Source: Candidatus Arthromitus sp. SFB-turkey (GTDB lineage Bacteria > Bacillota > Clostridia > Clostridiales > Clostridiaceae). From it: a stretch of DNA of 60,238 nt. The translations under genes and the position numbers were made by a program. The DNA lies in the NCBI RefSeq assembly GCF_001655775.1, contig NZ_LXFF01000024.1, positions 1 through 60,238 on the forward strand. The letters are read 5' to 3'. Below are positions 34,409 to 44,033 of the stretch, in pieces. A model generated the notes under the pieces. That model was not told where the DNA came from. It saw nothing but the letters and a program-made list of their open reading frames with translations, and did not search any database. Each line of letters starts with the position of its first letter. The stretch's first letter is position 1.

Positions 34409-36964
34409 TTGGTGAAAGATATAGGATTAAATGGTTTAACTCAGGAACAAGTTGAAAAAAATATTAAAGATTATGGTAAAAATAAAATAAAAGAAAAGAA
34501 GAAAAACTCTGCATTATCTATTTTGTTGTCTCAATTCAATGACATAATGATTTGGATTTTAATATTTGCAACGATTATTTCTGGAATTCTTGGAGATGTT
34601 GCAGATTCTATAGTTATAGTTGTAATTATTGTAATAAATGCTATCCTTGGTTTTGTTCAAGAATTTAGAACTGAAAAATCATTAGAATCATTAAAAAAAC
34701 TTTCATCTCCCACAACAAAAGTTATAAGAGATGGAAATTTAAAAATAATTGATGCTTCAGAATTAACAATTGATGATTTAATACTTCTTGAGTCTGGAGA
34801 CAGAATACCTGCAGATGCAAAAATTATAAATGGAAACTTGAGTGTTGATGAGTCTTTATTAACAGGAGAATCGGTTGGTGTTAATAAAAGTATTAAAGAT
34901 AAAGAAAATAATATTTTCATGGGAACAACAGTTTTAAAAGGAAAAGCGTATGCCAAAATTTCAAATATCGGAATGGATACTGAAATGGGTAAAATAGCCA
35001 ATATGCTTCAAAATATTGATCAAGATAAATCACCTTTAAAAGAAAGATTGGAAGGTTTAGGAAAAGTTTTAGTTATTATTTGTTTAGCAATTTGTGCAGT
35101 TGTTACTGTTATAGGAATAGCAAGAGGACAATCTATAACTGATATGTTTTTAATTGGTGTAAGTTTAGCTGTTGCAGCTATACCTGAAGGATTACCAGCA
35201 ATAGTTACTGTTGCTTTAGCACTTGGAGTTTCAAAAATGTTAAAGAGAAGAGCTTTAGTTAGAAAACTTCCATCAGTTGAAACATTAGGTTGCACTTCTG
35301 TTATATGTAGTGATAAGACAGGAACTTTAACAGAAAATAAAATGGCAGTTAGAGGAATTTATTTTGATGGAAAAGTTTATGAAAATTATAATGAAGAAGT
35401 AAATAAAAATGAAATTTTAAAGAAGATTTTTGTAATATGTAATGACTTTAATATAAACAAAAGTGAGCAAAATTTTAAAGACCAAATTGTAGCAGACCCA
35501 ACGGAAAAAGCACTTATTGAGTATTATTTTAACGATGTTGAAATGCTTGAAAAATATTATAACTCATATAAGAGAATAAATGAGATACCATTTGATTCAG
35601 ATAGAAAGATGGCTACGGTAATTGTTCGCGATCCAATTAATAAGGAAAATATTTTACTTTCTAAAGGAGCGCCAGAAAAAATTCTTTCAAAGAGTAAATA
35701 TTACTTACATAGGGGAAATGTTGTTTCTCTTACTCAAGCTAAAAAGAGAGAAATTTTAAAAGAAATTGAAATGCTATCTTTAAGGGGTTTAAGATGTCTT
35801 GGGGCAGCATATAAACAAGAAAATTTAACAAATATAAATGATGTTGAAAAAGATTTTATCTTTGTTGGATTTTGTGCAATAATAGATCCTCCGAGAAAAG
35901 ATTCTAAAGAGGCGGTTGTTAAATGTAAAGAGGCTGGAATTACAACTGTTATGATAACTGGTGACCATAAAAATACAGCTTTTGCAATAGCTAAGGAGCT
36001 TAATATTTGTAATTCAGTTAGTGAAGTTTTAACAGGGAATGAAATAGAAGATATGTCCGATAAAGCTTTAGAGCATGCGACTAATACGGTAAAAGTTTTT
36101 GCGAGGGTAACACCTAAACATAAATTAAGAATTGTACAAGCTTTTAAAAATAAAAATCATATAGTTGCTATGACTGGTGATGGAGTTAATGATGCTCCAG
36201 CAATAAAAGAAGCTGATATTGGAATTTCTATGGGGATATCAGGAACTGATGTAACAAAAGAAGCTTCTTCAATGATTTTATTAGATGATAATTTTAGTAC
36301 CATTGTATCTGCAGTTGAAGAAGGAAGAAAAATTTATTTGAATATCAGAAAGTTCATAAGATATCTTCTTTCATGTAATATTGGAGAAGTTTTAACAATG
36401 TTCTTAGCGTCAATGTTTAGTTTACCTAATCCACTTACGCCAATTCAAATTTTATTTGTAAATTTAGCAACTGATGGTCTTCCAGCATTGGCTCTTGGTG
36501 TTGATAATTCTCATGATAGTATAATGAGTCAGCCACCTCGACCTAAAAATGAAAGTATTTTCTCAAGGGGGCTTTGGGAAAAAATATTATTTAGAGGTAC
36601 ATTAATTGGTATAAGTACAATTTTTACGTTTATTATTGGGCTTTATATGGGATTTAGTATTCGTACTTGTAGAACTATGACTCTTGTAACCCTTGTTTTA
36701 TCTCAGTTAATTCATGTTTTTGAATGTAAATCTGAAAGTAGAACTTTGTTTGAGATAAATTTATTGTCAAATAAATATTTGTTATTATCTGTGATTATAT
36801 CAGTTGTAATGATTTTAGGCATAATATATGTTCCTTTTTTACAACAGATTTTTAAGACTACTTCTATGAATTTAATACAATGGGGAATTGTTCTTTTATT
36901 TTCAGGATTTATCGCAGTTGCTAGTAGTGTTTATGCACTTTTTAAAAGAAGTAAGTCAAAGTAA
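34409..36964 (+). CDS. Calcium-type P-type ATPase (PMCA/SERCA group)
   Basis: An in-frame ATG exists at 34394, but GGAGG at 34399-34403 lies inside that region and fits TTG 34409 (5 bases) or GTG 34412 (8 bases). The product is then about 851 residues. It has an actuator domain with LTGES, the phosphorylation motif CSDKTGTLTENKMAV, MITGDHKNTA, and TGDGVNDAPAIKEADIGISMG. Ion-site residues match SERCA: PEGLPAIV in M4, NIGEVLTMFL in M5 and NLATDGLPALALGVD in M6. It exports Ca2+ using ATP. It stands alone with terminator upstream. Confidence 0.93.
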   Translation: MVKDIGLNGLTQEQVEKNIKDYGKNKIKEKKKNSALSILLSQFNDIMIWILIFATIISGILGDVADSIVIVVIIVINAILGFVQEFRTEKSLESLKKLSSPTTKVIRDGNLKIIDASELTIDDLILLESGDRIPADAKIINGNLSVDESLLTGESVGVNKSIKDKENNIFMGTTVLKGKAYAKISNIGMDTEMGKIANMLQNIDQDKSPLKERLEGLGKVLVIICLAICAVVTVIGIARGQSITDMFLIGVSLAVAAIPEGLPAIVTVALALGVSKMLKRRALVRKLPSVETLGCTSVICSDKTGTLTENKMAVRGIYFDGKVYENYNEEVNKNEILKKIFVICNDFNINKSEQNFKDQIVADPTEKALIEYYFNDVEMLEKYYNSYKRINEIPFDSDRKMATVIVRDPINKENILLSKGAPEKILSKSKYYLHRGNVVSLTQAKKREILKEIEMLSLRGLRCLGAAYKQENLTNINDVEKDFIFVGFCAIIDPPRKDSKEAVVKCKEAGITTVMITGDHKNTAFAIAKELNICNSVSEVLTGNEIEDMSDKALEHATNTVKVFARVTPKHKLRIVQAFKNKNHIVAMTGDGVNDAPAIKEADIGISMGISGTDVTKEASSMILLDDNFSTIVSAVEEGRKIYLNIRKFIRYLLSCNIGEVLTMFLASMFSLPNPLTPIQILFVNLATDGLPALALGVDNSHDSIMSQPPRPKNESIFSRGLWEKILFRGTLIGISTIFTFIIGLYMGFSIRTCRTMTLVTLVLSQLIHVFECKSESRTLFEINLLSNKYLLLSVIISVVMILGIIYVPFLQQIFKTTSMNLIQWGIVLLFSGFIAVASSVYALFKRSKSK

Positions 36965-37040
36965 AAAAACATTGAGTATTTATTTAAAAAGTATATTATA
37001 ATTAATTATAAAAATTTAAATAAATAGGTGATAAGGGTTT

Positions 37041-37364
37041 ATGGAAAAAATAGATTATAGTTCATTGAAGAAGGAAGATTTTTTAAAAGAACAAAAAGAT
37101 AGACATGAAATTTTTGAAAAGATTGCAAATAGCATTTCAAGTAAAAGCTTTGATGATGAAGATGTACAAGCTCAAATTTTAAATCTTTTTAATTGGATGA
37201 ATAAATTTTATGATTGTTCAATTGAAATGTTTAAAGGTTTAGCTGAAGTGTATGAATTTAATTCTGATTTTTCACAAACATTAATTAAAAATTATGGTGA
37301 AGATATGCCAAGTTATTTATCAAAAGCCATTGTATATTTTTGTGATGAAAAATCCAAACATTAA
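37041..37364 (+). CDS. Stand-alone TipAS-like antibiotic-recognition domain
   Basis: The 107-residue protein resembles the TipAS C-terminal effector domain: WMNKFYDCSIEMFKGLAEVY, followed by FSQTLIKNYGEDMPSYLSKAI. TipAS binds thiopeptides and other drugs, usually fused to a MerR-type DNA-binding domain. None is fused here, and the N-terminal part of TipAS is shortened. It could sequester an antimicrobial peptide or be a remnant of a regulator. It starts behind ATAGGTGATAAGGG and ends at a terminator. Confidence 0.72.
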   Translation: MEKIDYSSLKKEDFLKEQKDRHEIFEKIANSISSKSFDDEDVQAQILNLFNWMNKFYDCSIEMFKGLAEVYEFNSDFSQTLIKNYGEDMPSYLSKAIVYFCDEKSKH

Positions 37365-37397
37365 GATGGGATAATTCCCATCTTTTTAATTTTTTTG
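37361..37397 (+). terminator. Rho-independent terminator
   Basis: AAGATGGGA - TAAT - TCCCATCTT followed by TTTAATTTTTTT. Confidence 0.88.
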
Positions 37398-37601
37398 TAT
37401 AATATTAAAACTTTTCTGAAAAAATGAAATTTATAGTTTTGAATTTATATTCTAAATATTTGTTTTAAAAATTTTTATAATAAATATTTTAATTTGATTA
37501 ATAAATTATTATAAAAAATATTGAGAAAAAATTTTGTTTACTATAGAATGATTGTAATAAAGAGTGTGTTTATAAAAATTCTTAAATCTATGGAGATTAT
37601 A

Positions 37602-38327
37602 ATGCTAAAAATAGCTATTTGTGATGACGATTATGTATTTGCAAACAAGATAAAAGAGTACATAAATGAGATAAAGAATAATAATGATGATATTGATTTA
37701 AAAGTTAATGTATTTTCATCAGGGATAGACTTTTTAAAATGTATAAATAATAATGAAAAATTTGATATTATTTTTATGGATATTCAAATGCCAGGTATAA
37801 ATGGAATTGAATTGGGAAGAAAAATACGCTCTATGTTTGATACGATAATTGTTTATATATCTGTTAGTGATCAGTATTTTGTGGATATATTCAATATAAA
37901 ACCGTTTGGTTTTTTAATAAAGCCTTTGAAGTTTTCAGATTTTGAACATGTTTTTTTTGTAATATATAGATATATTTTTGATTCAAATAATTTTTATGAA
38001 TTTAAATCTAGGAAATCAAATTTGAGAATTAAGTTTAAAGATATAATTTATTTTAAAAGTTTTAGAAGAATGGTAATTGTGTATGCTGTTGATGGTCAGC
38101 ATGAATTTTATGGAAAGTTAAGTGAAATATATAAGATAGTTAAAAATTTTGATTTTATGTTTATTCATAAATCTTATATAATTAATTACCATCATATTTA
38201 TCAAATAAGATATGACTACGTTATAATGAGTGATGGACAAAAATTAGATATAAGTGAGAGAAAAAAGAAGGATACTAGGAAATTGTATATGCAGATAAGT
38301 GAAAGAAATGATTTCAAATTTAAATAG
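37602..38327 (+). CDS. AgrA-type LytTR response regulator
   Basis: ATG 37602 follows TATGGAGATT; longer in-frame extension upstream has no ribosome binding site. The 241-residue protein has a receiver domain (IAICDDDY, phosphoacceptor Asp in IIFMDIQMPGINGIELG, and Lys in FLIKPLKF) and a C-terminal LytTR DNA-binding domain (FMFIHKSYIINYHHIYQI). It overlaps the following agrC gene by 20 bases and forms the only AgrA/AgrC pair in the window. It may respond to the AgrD peptide made 22 kb upstream. Confidence 0.9.
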   Translation: MLKIAICDDDYVFANKIKEYINEIKNNNDDIDLKVNVFSSGIDFLKCINNNEKFDIIFMDIQMPGINGIELGRKIRSMFDTIIVYISVSDQYFVDIFNIKPFGFLIKPLKFSDFEHVFFVIYRYIFDSNNFYEFKSRKSNLRIKFKDIIYFKSFRRMVIVYAVDGQHEFYGKLSEIYKIVKNFDFMFIHKSYIINYHHIYQIRYDYVIMSDGQKLDISERKKKDTRKLYMQISERNDFKFK

Positions 38328-39648
38328 TGTTATTTTTGAAACACTTATATTGATGTTTGTTAATATTTTTTATATTTACGTAGTTTTTTTGTTTTTGGAT
38401 AATTATTTTGAAAAAAATATCTTAATTGGAAACGATTATAAAAGTTATATATATACATGGTTTTCAAGTGTTATTTCAATTATACATATGGTTCAAATGA
38501 AATATTTTCTTGTTTATTTGTTATCTTTTTCAATAATACTAGTTATTTGTTTGAAAAATAAGATTGGGTTGAAAGATACATTTAAAATTTTAGGATTGTT
38601 TTGTTTTATAACGTTAATATTTAATTTTTTACTTAGATTTTTATATGTGTTTTATAATGTTACTCAGGTGATTTTTATAGAAAAATGGATAGTACATATA
38701 ATCATAATTATATTTTTGAAAATATTTATAGGTCTTATATTAAAATTAATAAAGCCTTATTTTGATTTTTTAAGGTACAATAAAAATTTGAAAAATATTT
38801 ATTTAATTACTTTAACTTTGATACCATTATTCATAGGTTTTATAGTTGGAGTAGCTTATAATATAGAGCGTAATCAGAATGTTATAGGAAATATAATATT
38901 TTTTATATTTATAATGAATACAGCTTTTATAATTAATTTTATAATTGTTGTTTTATATCTTAATTATAACCAAGAGATAGTAACTAATGCTAAATTTAAA
39001 ATAAATTATTATGACGAATTGATGATTCAGTTTAAAAAACATATTGATGAAGTGAAAAAACTTAGACATGATTTTAAGAATCATATTTTGGTTATGTCTG
39101 TTTTGATTAAAGATAAGCGATATGAAGAATTATCAAATTATATTAAAAAAATGTTTTATGAAGAGCAGATTGTTATTAGTAGATTAATTATTACAGGCAA
39201 TCCAGCGATGGACGTTATTATTAATAACAAATTAAACAAATCCATTATGTTAAATATTAAAGTGCATACAAATATTTATGTATCGCAAGGATTAAAAATT
39301 GATGAATTTGAATTAGTAGTTGTTCTAGGAAATATTCTTGATAACGCAATAGAAGCCACATGTAAACTTGAAGAGAGTATGAGATACATAAAAATATTTA
39401 TAAGGTATTATGATAAGAAAACCTTAACTATTTCTGTATCAAATACTTATGATGGTAAAAATCGATTTTTAGAATCTAAAACAAGTAAAGAAGACAAAGA
39501 AAATCATGGAATTGGACTTAGAAATGTTAAAGAAGTTATGAAGAGAAATAATGGATTTTTTGAAATTTACTGTGATGATAAATTTTTTAAAGTTAAAGTT
39601 ATGTTTTATGATGTTGATCAAATAGATGATAAAGATAAAAAAGTGTAA
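38308..39648 (+). CDS. AgrC-type sensor histidine kinase
   Basis: GTG 38299 or ATG 38308 may be the start, with little Shine-Dalgarno because translation is coupled to the overlapping response regulator. The roughly 447-residue protein has about six to seven hydrophobic segments, the dimerisation motif LRHDFKNHIL with the phosphoacceptor His, N box VLGNILDNAIEA and G box HGIGLRNVKEVMK. It matches AgrC/ComD peptide-sensing kinases of the HPK10 class. In contrast to the gene at 14400, all catalytic motifs are intact. A terminator follows. Confidence 0.9.
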   Translation: MISNLNSVIFETLILMFVNIFYIYVVFLFLDNYFEKNILIGNDYKSYIYTWFSSVISIIHMVQMKYFLVYLLSFSIILVICLKNKIGLKDTFKILGLFCFITLIFNFLLRFLYVFYNVTQVIFIEKWIVHIIIIIFLKIFIGLILKLIKPYFDFLRYNKNLKNIYLITLTLIPLFIGFIVGVAYNIERNQNVIGNIIFFIFIMNTAFIINFIIVVLYLNYNQEIVTNAKFKINYYDELMIQFKKHIDEVKKLRHDFKNHILVMSVLIKDKRYEELSNYIKKMFYEEQIVISRLIITGNPAMDVIINNKLNKSIMLNIKVHTNIYVSQGLKIDEFELVVVLGNILDNAIEATCKLEESMRYIKIFIRYYDKKTLTISVSNTYDGKNRFLESKTSKEDKENHGIGLRNVKEVMKRNNGFFEIYCDDKFFKVKVMFYDVDQIDDKDKKV

Positions 39649-39682
39649 TTAAATTTTTAAATTTAGTTACACTTTTTTGTTT
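39640..39682. terminator. Bidirectional Rho-independent terminator
   Basis: AAAAAAGTGTAA and TTACACTTTTTT flank a small loop between the convergent agrC and rpmB genes. Confidence 0.85.
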
Positions 39683-39872
39683 AAACAGATCTTTGAACTT
39701 TTCCAGAACGTAAACATCTAGTACAAACTTTTATAGTTTTTGGAGAATTATTCACTATAGCCTTAACCTTTTTTAAATTAGGAAGCCATTTTCTATTAGA
39801 TTTTCTATGTGAGTGACTGTATTGGCAACCAAAAACTACACCTTTATCACAAACTTCACATTTCTTAGACAT
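39681..39872 (-). CDS. rpmB: 50S ribosomal protein L28
   Basis: The 63-residue protein has the L28 motifs MSKKCEVCDKG, SHSHRKSNRKW and VCTRCLRSGKV, including two Cys-x-x-Cys pairs that bind zinc. It starts behind GATGGAGGTG. It is minus strand, next to the Asp23 gene, the usual order in Firmicutes. Confidence 0.97.
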   Translation of the reverse strand: MSKKCEVCDKGVVFGCQYSHSHRKSNRKWLPNLKKVKAIVNNSPKTIKVCTRCLRSGKVQRSV

Positions 39873-39920
39873 TTTATATACACCTCCATCTTTTGACGTT
39901 ATGATATATAAACAACCTCA

Positions 39921-39949
39921 ATCGTAACACGAAATAATAAAAAAATCAA
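39921..39949 (-). promoter_or_regulatory. Predicted rpmB promoter
   Basis: On the minus strand TTGATT (39949-39944), 17 bases and TACGAT (39926-39921) precede rpmB by about 50 bases. Confidence 0.5.
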
Positions 39950-40016
39950 TAACTATATTATTGAATTAATATTATCAATAATATAAAATAAAAAAAAGAG
40001 AAAAAGGAGACCGTTT

Positions 40017-40370
40017 ATGTTACAAATTGAGACATCAAGAGGAAATATTTATTATAGTGAGGAATTGATAAAAAATATAGTGGCTATATCTGCAATGGAG
40101 TGCAGCGGTGTTGTTGGAATGGCTAATCGTAATGTTAAAGAAGGTATTGGAGAAATTTTAAAAAATAATAACATAAACAACGGAGTTAAGATTAGTTTTG
40201 CTGATAAAAAAATAAATATTAATGTGTTTGTAATTGTAAAATATGGAATTAAAGTATCTGTTATTGCGAATGATGTGATTCAAAAAATTAAATACAGTAT
40301 TGAAAATTATGCAGGAATTGTTGTTGATTCAATAACTGTTAATATACAAGGGATTAGAGTTGAAAGTTAA
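40017..40370 (+). CDS. Asp23/Gls24 family envelope stress protein
   Basis: This 117-residue protein has the DUF322/Asp23 features: GNIYYSEELIKNIVAISAMECSGVVGMA (for example the part AISAMECSGVVGMA), FVIVKYGIKVSVIANDV and VDSITVNIQGI. It corresponds to YloU of Bacillus. Start behind AAAAGGAGACC. In most Firmicutes the next gene is the fatty-acid kinase fakA (yloV), but here recG follows after 39 bases. Its exact role in the envelope is unknown. Confidence 0.9.
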   Translation: MLQIETSRGNIYYSEELIKNIVAISAMECSGVVGMANRNVKEGIGEILKNNNINNGVKISFADKKININVFVIVKYGIKVSVIANDVIQKIKYSIENYAGIVVDSITVNIQGIRVES

Positions 40371-40409
40371 TTTTTATAATTATGTAGTTTGAATTTGTAG
40401 AAGGTGAGC

Positions 40410-42422
40410 ATGCTTAATAAAAATATTACAAGTGTAAAAGGGGTAGGGAAGAAATATTCTGAATTATTTTTTCAAAATGGAATTAATACAATTGAAGATT
40501 TGATTATGTATTTTCCAAGGGGATATGATTATATTAATTTAAATTCTGGGAAATGTGTTTTTGAGGGAATTGTAAGTGAAGTTTTAAAAGATGTTATTGT
40601 AAGAAAAAATTTAATAATAACCACAATAAAAATGAGAAATGAAAATCAAAAATTTGCAAAACTAGTTTATTTTAATAAACCTTATATGAAACATAGTTTT
40701 ATAGTTGGAAATGAATATAAAGTTTATGGTACTTTTAAGGAAAGTAAAAATTACATAGAGATATTTAATGCTGAGAAAGTTAAAGATTTTACAAGTGATG
40801 TTGTACCAAAGTATAAAACTATAAAAGGTATGTCAAATACATATTTAATAAATATTGTTAGAACGGTTTTAGATAGTGTAAATCTTAAAGAGAATTTGCC
40901 TAAAGAAATTATTAGTAAGAGAAAATTAATTTCATTAAATGATGCGATAAAAAATATTCATTTACCTAAGAATAAGGAATCTTTGGAAGAATCTATAAAG
41001 AGATTTAAATATCAAGAGTTATTATATTTTTTCATAAAAACGAAATTTTTAAGGGATAAACTGAATCGTAAATCGGAAGGAATTAAATTTAAAATTTTCA
41101 CAGATGAGCTGATAAAATTAAAAGAGTCGTTAGATTTTCAATTAACAAGTGATCAAAATAAAGTTATAAAACAAATTTTATTAGAACAAAAAAGTGATTT
41201 TTCAATAAATAGGCTTTTGCAGGGAGATGTTGGTTCAGGAAAAACCATTGTTGCATTTATAACTATATTTAATGTTATTTTAAATGGTTATAAAGTTTGT
41301 ATGATAGTTCCTACTGAAGTTTTGGCAATGCAACATTATAACGAAGCAATGCATTTGTTTGAAAAATTTAATATAAACATAAGACTTTTAGTTGGAAGCG
41401 TAAAAGAAAAGGATAAAAAAATTATAAAGGAAGAACTCAAAGGAGATAGTCCAATTTTTTTGATAGGCACTCATGCAATTTTAGAAGATGATGTTGAAAT
41501 AAATAAGCTTGGATATATTGTTTTTGATGAACAACATAGATTTGGCGTAAGTCAAAGGTCTAAATTAATACATAAGAGTAAAGAAAAGAATTGTGATGTT
41601 TTGGTTATGACAGCAACACCCATACCAAGAACATTATTTTTGTACATATATAATGGCATGGATATATCCACTATAAAAGAGCTTCCATCAAATAGAAAAA
41701 AAGTTGAAACTATACATATGAAACAGGAAAACAGAGATGCGATTTATACAATTTTAAAAACTGAAATTAATAAAGGGGGACAATGTTATATTGTTTGCCC
41801 TTTGATTGAAGATAGTGAAAAAATGGATTTAGTTTCAGTTGAATCAATCTATAACGAATTAAAATCCTCGGAACTTTCTTCATATAGCATAGGTTTTTTA
41901 CATGGTAAAATGGATAATAAAACAAAAAATGAGGTTATGAAGAATTTTAAAGATGGAAATTTAGATATTCTTATTTCAACTACGGTTATAGAAGTTGGTA
42001 TTAGTGTTTCAAATGCTACTGTCATTGTTATTGAAAATGCAGAGAGATTTGGTCTTTCACAAATTCATCAATTAAGAGGACGAGTTGGAAGAGGATCAAA
42101 AGAAGGAATGTGTTTGCTTGTAACAAATTCGATGAATAACGTAACAAAGAAAAGAATTTCAACTCTTGTTGAAAGTAATGATGGTTTTTATTTATCCGAA
42201 CAGGATTTAAAAATAAGAGGTAGTGGAGATGTATTTGGATATAAACAACATGGAGATACAGGGTTTGTATTTGCAAATGTAATGAATGATATAGATGTTT
42301 TAAGAAACGTTAAAGAAGATATTGAGTATATGGATAATTTGAATAAAGAAGAAATAAATGAGTTTTATGTTAATGTACAGAAAAAGTTAGATGCAATTGA
42401 TAAAACTATTTGTTTTAATTAA
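40410..42422 (+). CDS. recG: ATP-dependent DNA helicase RecG
   Basis: The ATG at 40410 follows AAGGTGA closely; an earlier GTG lies in the ribosome binding site. The 670-residue helicase has an N-terminal wedge/OB domain (to about 230), Walker A GDVGSGKT, Walker B in DEQHRFG, TATPIPRTL and the C-terminal motifs LISTTVIEVGISV and QIHQLRGRVGRG. It reverses stalled forks. Length is normal. Confidence 0.95.
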   Translation: MLNKNITSVKGVGKKYSELFFQNGINTIEDLIMYFPRGYDYINLNSGKCVFEGIVSEVLKDVIVRKNLIITTIKMRNENQKFAKLVYFNKPYMKHSFIVGNEYKVYGTFKESKNYIEIFNAEKVKDFTSDVVPKYKTIKGMSNTYLINIVRTVLDSVNLKENLPKEIISKRKLISLNDAIKNIHLPKNKESLEESIKRFKYQELLYFFIKTKFLRDKLNRKSEGIKFKIFTDELIKLKESLDFQLTSDQNKVIKQILLEQKSDFSINRLLQGDVGSGKTIVAFITIFNVILNGYKVCMIVPTEVLAMQHYNEAMHLFEKFNINIRLLVGSVKEKDKKIIKEELKGDSPIFLIGTHAILEDDVEINKLGYIVFDEQHRFGVSQRSKLIHKSKEKNCDVLVMTATPIPRTLFLYIYNGMDISTIKELPSNRKKVETIHMKQENRDAIYTILKTEINKGGQCYIVCPLIEDSEKMDLVSVESIYNELKSSELSSYSIGFLHGKMDNKTKNEVMKNFKDGNLDILISTTVIEVGISVSNATVIVIENAERFGLSQIHQLRGRVGRGSKEGMCLLVTNSMNNVTKKRISTLVESNDGFYLSEQDLKIRGSGDVFGYKQHGDTGFVFANVMNDIDVLRNVKEDIEYMDNLNKEEINEFYVNVQKKLDAIDKTICFN

Positions 42423-42432
42423 GGAGATAAAA

Positions 42433-43002
42433 ATGAGAATAATTACGGGAAAAGCTAAAGGAAAAAAACTTATTTCTCCAGATGGTTATGATGTTACAAG
42501 ACCTACATTAGATAGAGTTAAGCAATCTATTTTTAATATACTTCAAAATAATTTGAATAATGATACTGTTGTGCTTGATTTATTTGCAGGTACGGGTAGT
42601 TTAGGTCTTGAGGCTTGCAGTAGGGGAGCTAAGATTACATATTTATGTGATAGAAATGATGTTATATTTTCATATTTAAAAAAGAATATTGAAAATTTAG
42701 GTTTTGAAAATAGTGCATTTGCAATAAAAGGTGAGTTTGATGCAAATCTTGGACGATTTAAAGGGAAACAAAAATTTGATTTAATTTTTGTAGATCCACC
42801 TTACAACACTGATTATGTTGAGAAAAGTATAAATCTTATTGATGAATTAGAGATTTTAGATAAAAATGGTATTATTGTTACAAAAATCTCAACTTCAGAA
42901 AGAAAATTTATTGAATCAAAAAATATAAATTTGGTTGATTATAGAAAATATGGAAATACAACAGTTTGTTTTTATAGATATAAGGAGAATTTAAATGAAT
43001 AG
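42433..43002 (+). CDS. rsmD: 16S rRNA (guanine966-N2)-methyltransferase
   Basis: ATG 42433 lies behind AAGGAGATAAA. The 189-residue enzyme has MRIITGKAKGKKL, TRPTLDRVKQSIFNIL, the SAM motif DLFAGTGSLGLEA and the catalytic FVDPPYN. It modifies G966 of 16S rRNA. It overlaps coaD by 8 bases, which is the standard order. Confidence 0.94.
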   Translation: MRIITGKAKGKKLISPDGYDVTRPTLDRVKQSIFNILQNNLNNDTVVLDLFAGTGSLGLEACSRGAKITYLCDRNDVIFSYLKKNIENLGFENSAFAIKGEFDANLGRFKGKQKFDLIFVDPPYNTDYVEKSINLIDELEILDKNGIIVTKISTSERKFIESKNINLVDYRKYGNTTVCFYRYKENLNE

Positions 43003-43483
43003 AGCAATAATACCAGGTAGTTTTGATCCTATAACTTTAGGTCATCTTGATATAATAGAACGTTCTTCAAGAATTTTTGATGAGATAACTGTTTGTGTAC
43101 TTGTAAATCCAGATAAAAAAACATTATTTTCTATAAAAGAGAGAGAGAAACTTATTATAAAATCAATATCTACTATTGAAAATTGTGGTAAAATAGTTGT
43201 TGATAGCCACACTGGTTTATTGATAGACTATATGAATCAAAAAAATATTAACATAATAATAAAGGGTCTTAGAGCTTTTTCAGATTTTGAATATGAAATT
43301 CAAATGGCGTTTTTGAATAATAAAATGGCACCAAATATAGAAACGTTTTTTCTTATGACTACAGAGAATTTGTCATATATAAGTTCATCTTCTATAAAAC
43401 AAATTGTAAAATTTGGTGGCAAAATTTCAGGATTGGTTCCATCTAATATTGAGCAAGATATAATACGTAAAATTTTGGAGTGA
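42995..43483 (+). CDS. coaD: Phosphopantetheine adenylyltransferase
   Basis: The 162-residue enzyme makes dephospho-CoA. It shows the nucleotidyltransferase motif PGSFDPITLGHLDIIERS and the C-terminal ISSSSIKQIVKFGGKISGLVP. It starts in the end of rsmD. Standard length. Confidence 0.95.
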   Translation: MNRAIIPGSFDPITLGHLDIIERSSRIFDEITVCVLVNPDKKTLFSIKEREKLIIKSISTIENCGKIVVDSHTGLLIDYMNQKNINIIIKGLRAFSDFEYEIQMAFLNNKMAPNIETFFLMTTENLSYISSSSIKQIVKFGGKISGLVPSNIEQDIIRKILE

Positions 43484-43489
43484 TTTATT

Positions 43490-44005
43490 ATGGATGTTTT
43501 ACAGTGGTTAGATTATTTGAATGAAGTTGTTGAAAATGCTACAGAAATTCCTATAACAGGGAAAATTGTTTTACATAAAAAAGATATGTTAGAATTGATA
43601 AAGAAAATTTTACATGCTTTACCTGATGAATTGAAAAGATCTAAATGGATAATAAGTGAAAGAGATAGAATAATTGGAGAAGCCAAAAAATTTAGTGAAG
43701 AAGCTATTAAAGATGCAAAACTTAGAATAGAGAAAGAAGTAGAGGAACATGATATAGTTATCGAGGCAAGAAATAAAGCGAAAAGTATAATTGATATAGC
43801 TAAAGGGGAGGCTAAGGCTATAAGGTGTGGTGCTAATGACTACGTAAAGGAAGTTTTAAAGTCATTAGTTGAAGATATGGAAAATAATAGGAAGAGTTTT
43901 GTAGAAACTTTGGAAAAAATTAATTCTAAAAATGTTTATGATATGTCTGAATTATATAAAGATATATCTGAGAGAGTTAAGGCGGATTTAGACAAAATAA
44001 AATAA
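43490..44005 (+). CDS. Coiled-coil protein, clostridial family after coaD
   Basis: This 171-residue protein is hydrophilic with a long heptad-like stretch (about 60-165) and the family start MDVLQWLDYLNEVVENATEIP. Similar genes follow coaD in many Clostridia and are often labelled 'ATPase' or V-type ATPase E-like by coiled-coil similarity alone; no nucleotide-binding motif is seen. It could be a DivIVA-like or stalk-like structural protein. Function unknown. Confidence 0.75.
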   Translation: MDVLQWLDYLNEVVENATEIPITGKIVLHKKDMLELIKKILHALPDELKRSKWIISERDRIIGEAKKFSEEAIKDAKLRIEKEVEEHDIVIEARNKAKSIIDIAKGEAKAIRCGANDYVKEVLKSLVEDMENNRKSFVETLEKINSKNVYDMSELYKDISERVKADLDKIK

Positions 44006-44033
44006 TTTCATTTTAATTAATGGAGGTTTGAAT

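Noticed and set aside
42028-42276. Minus-strand open frame within recG
   Set aside because: Antisense shadow of the conserved helicase motifs; no start signals.
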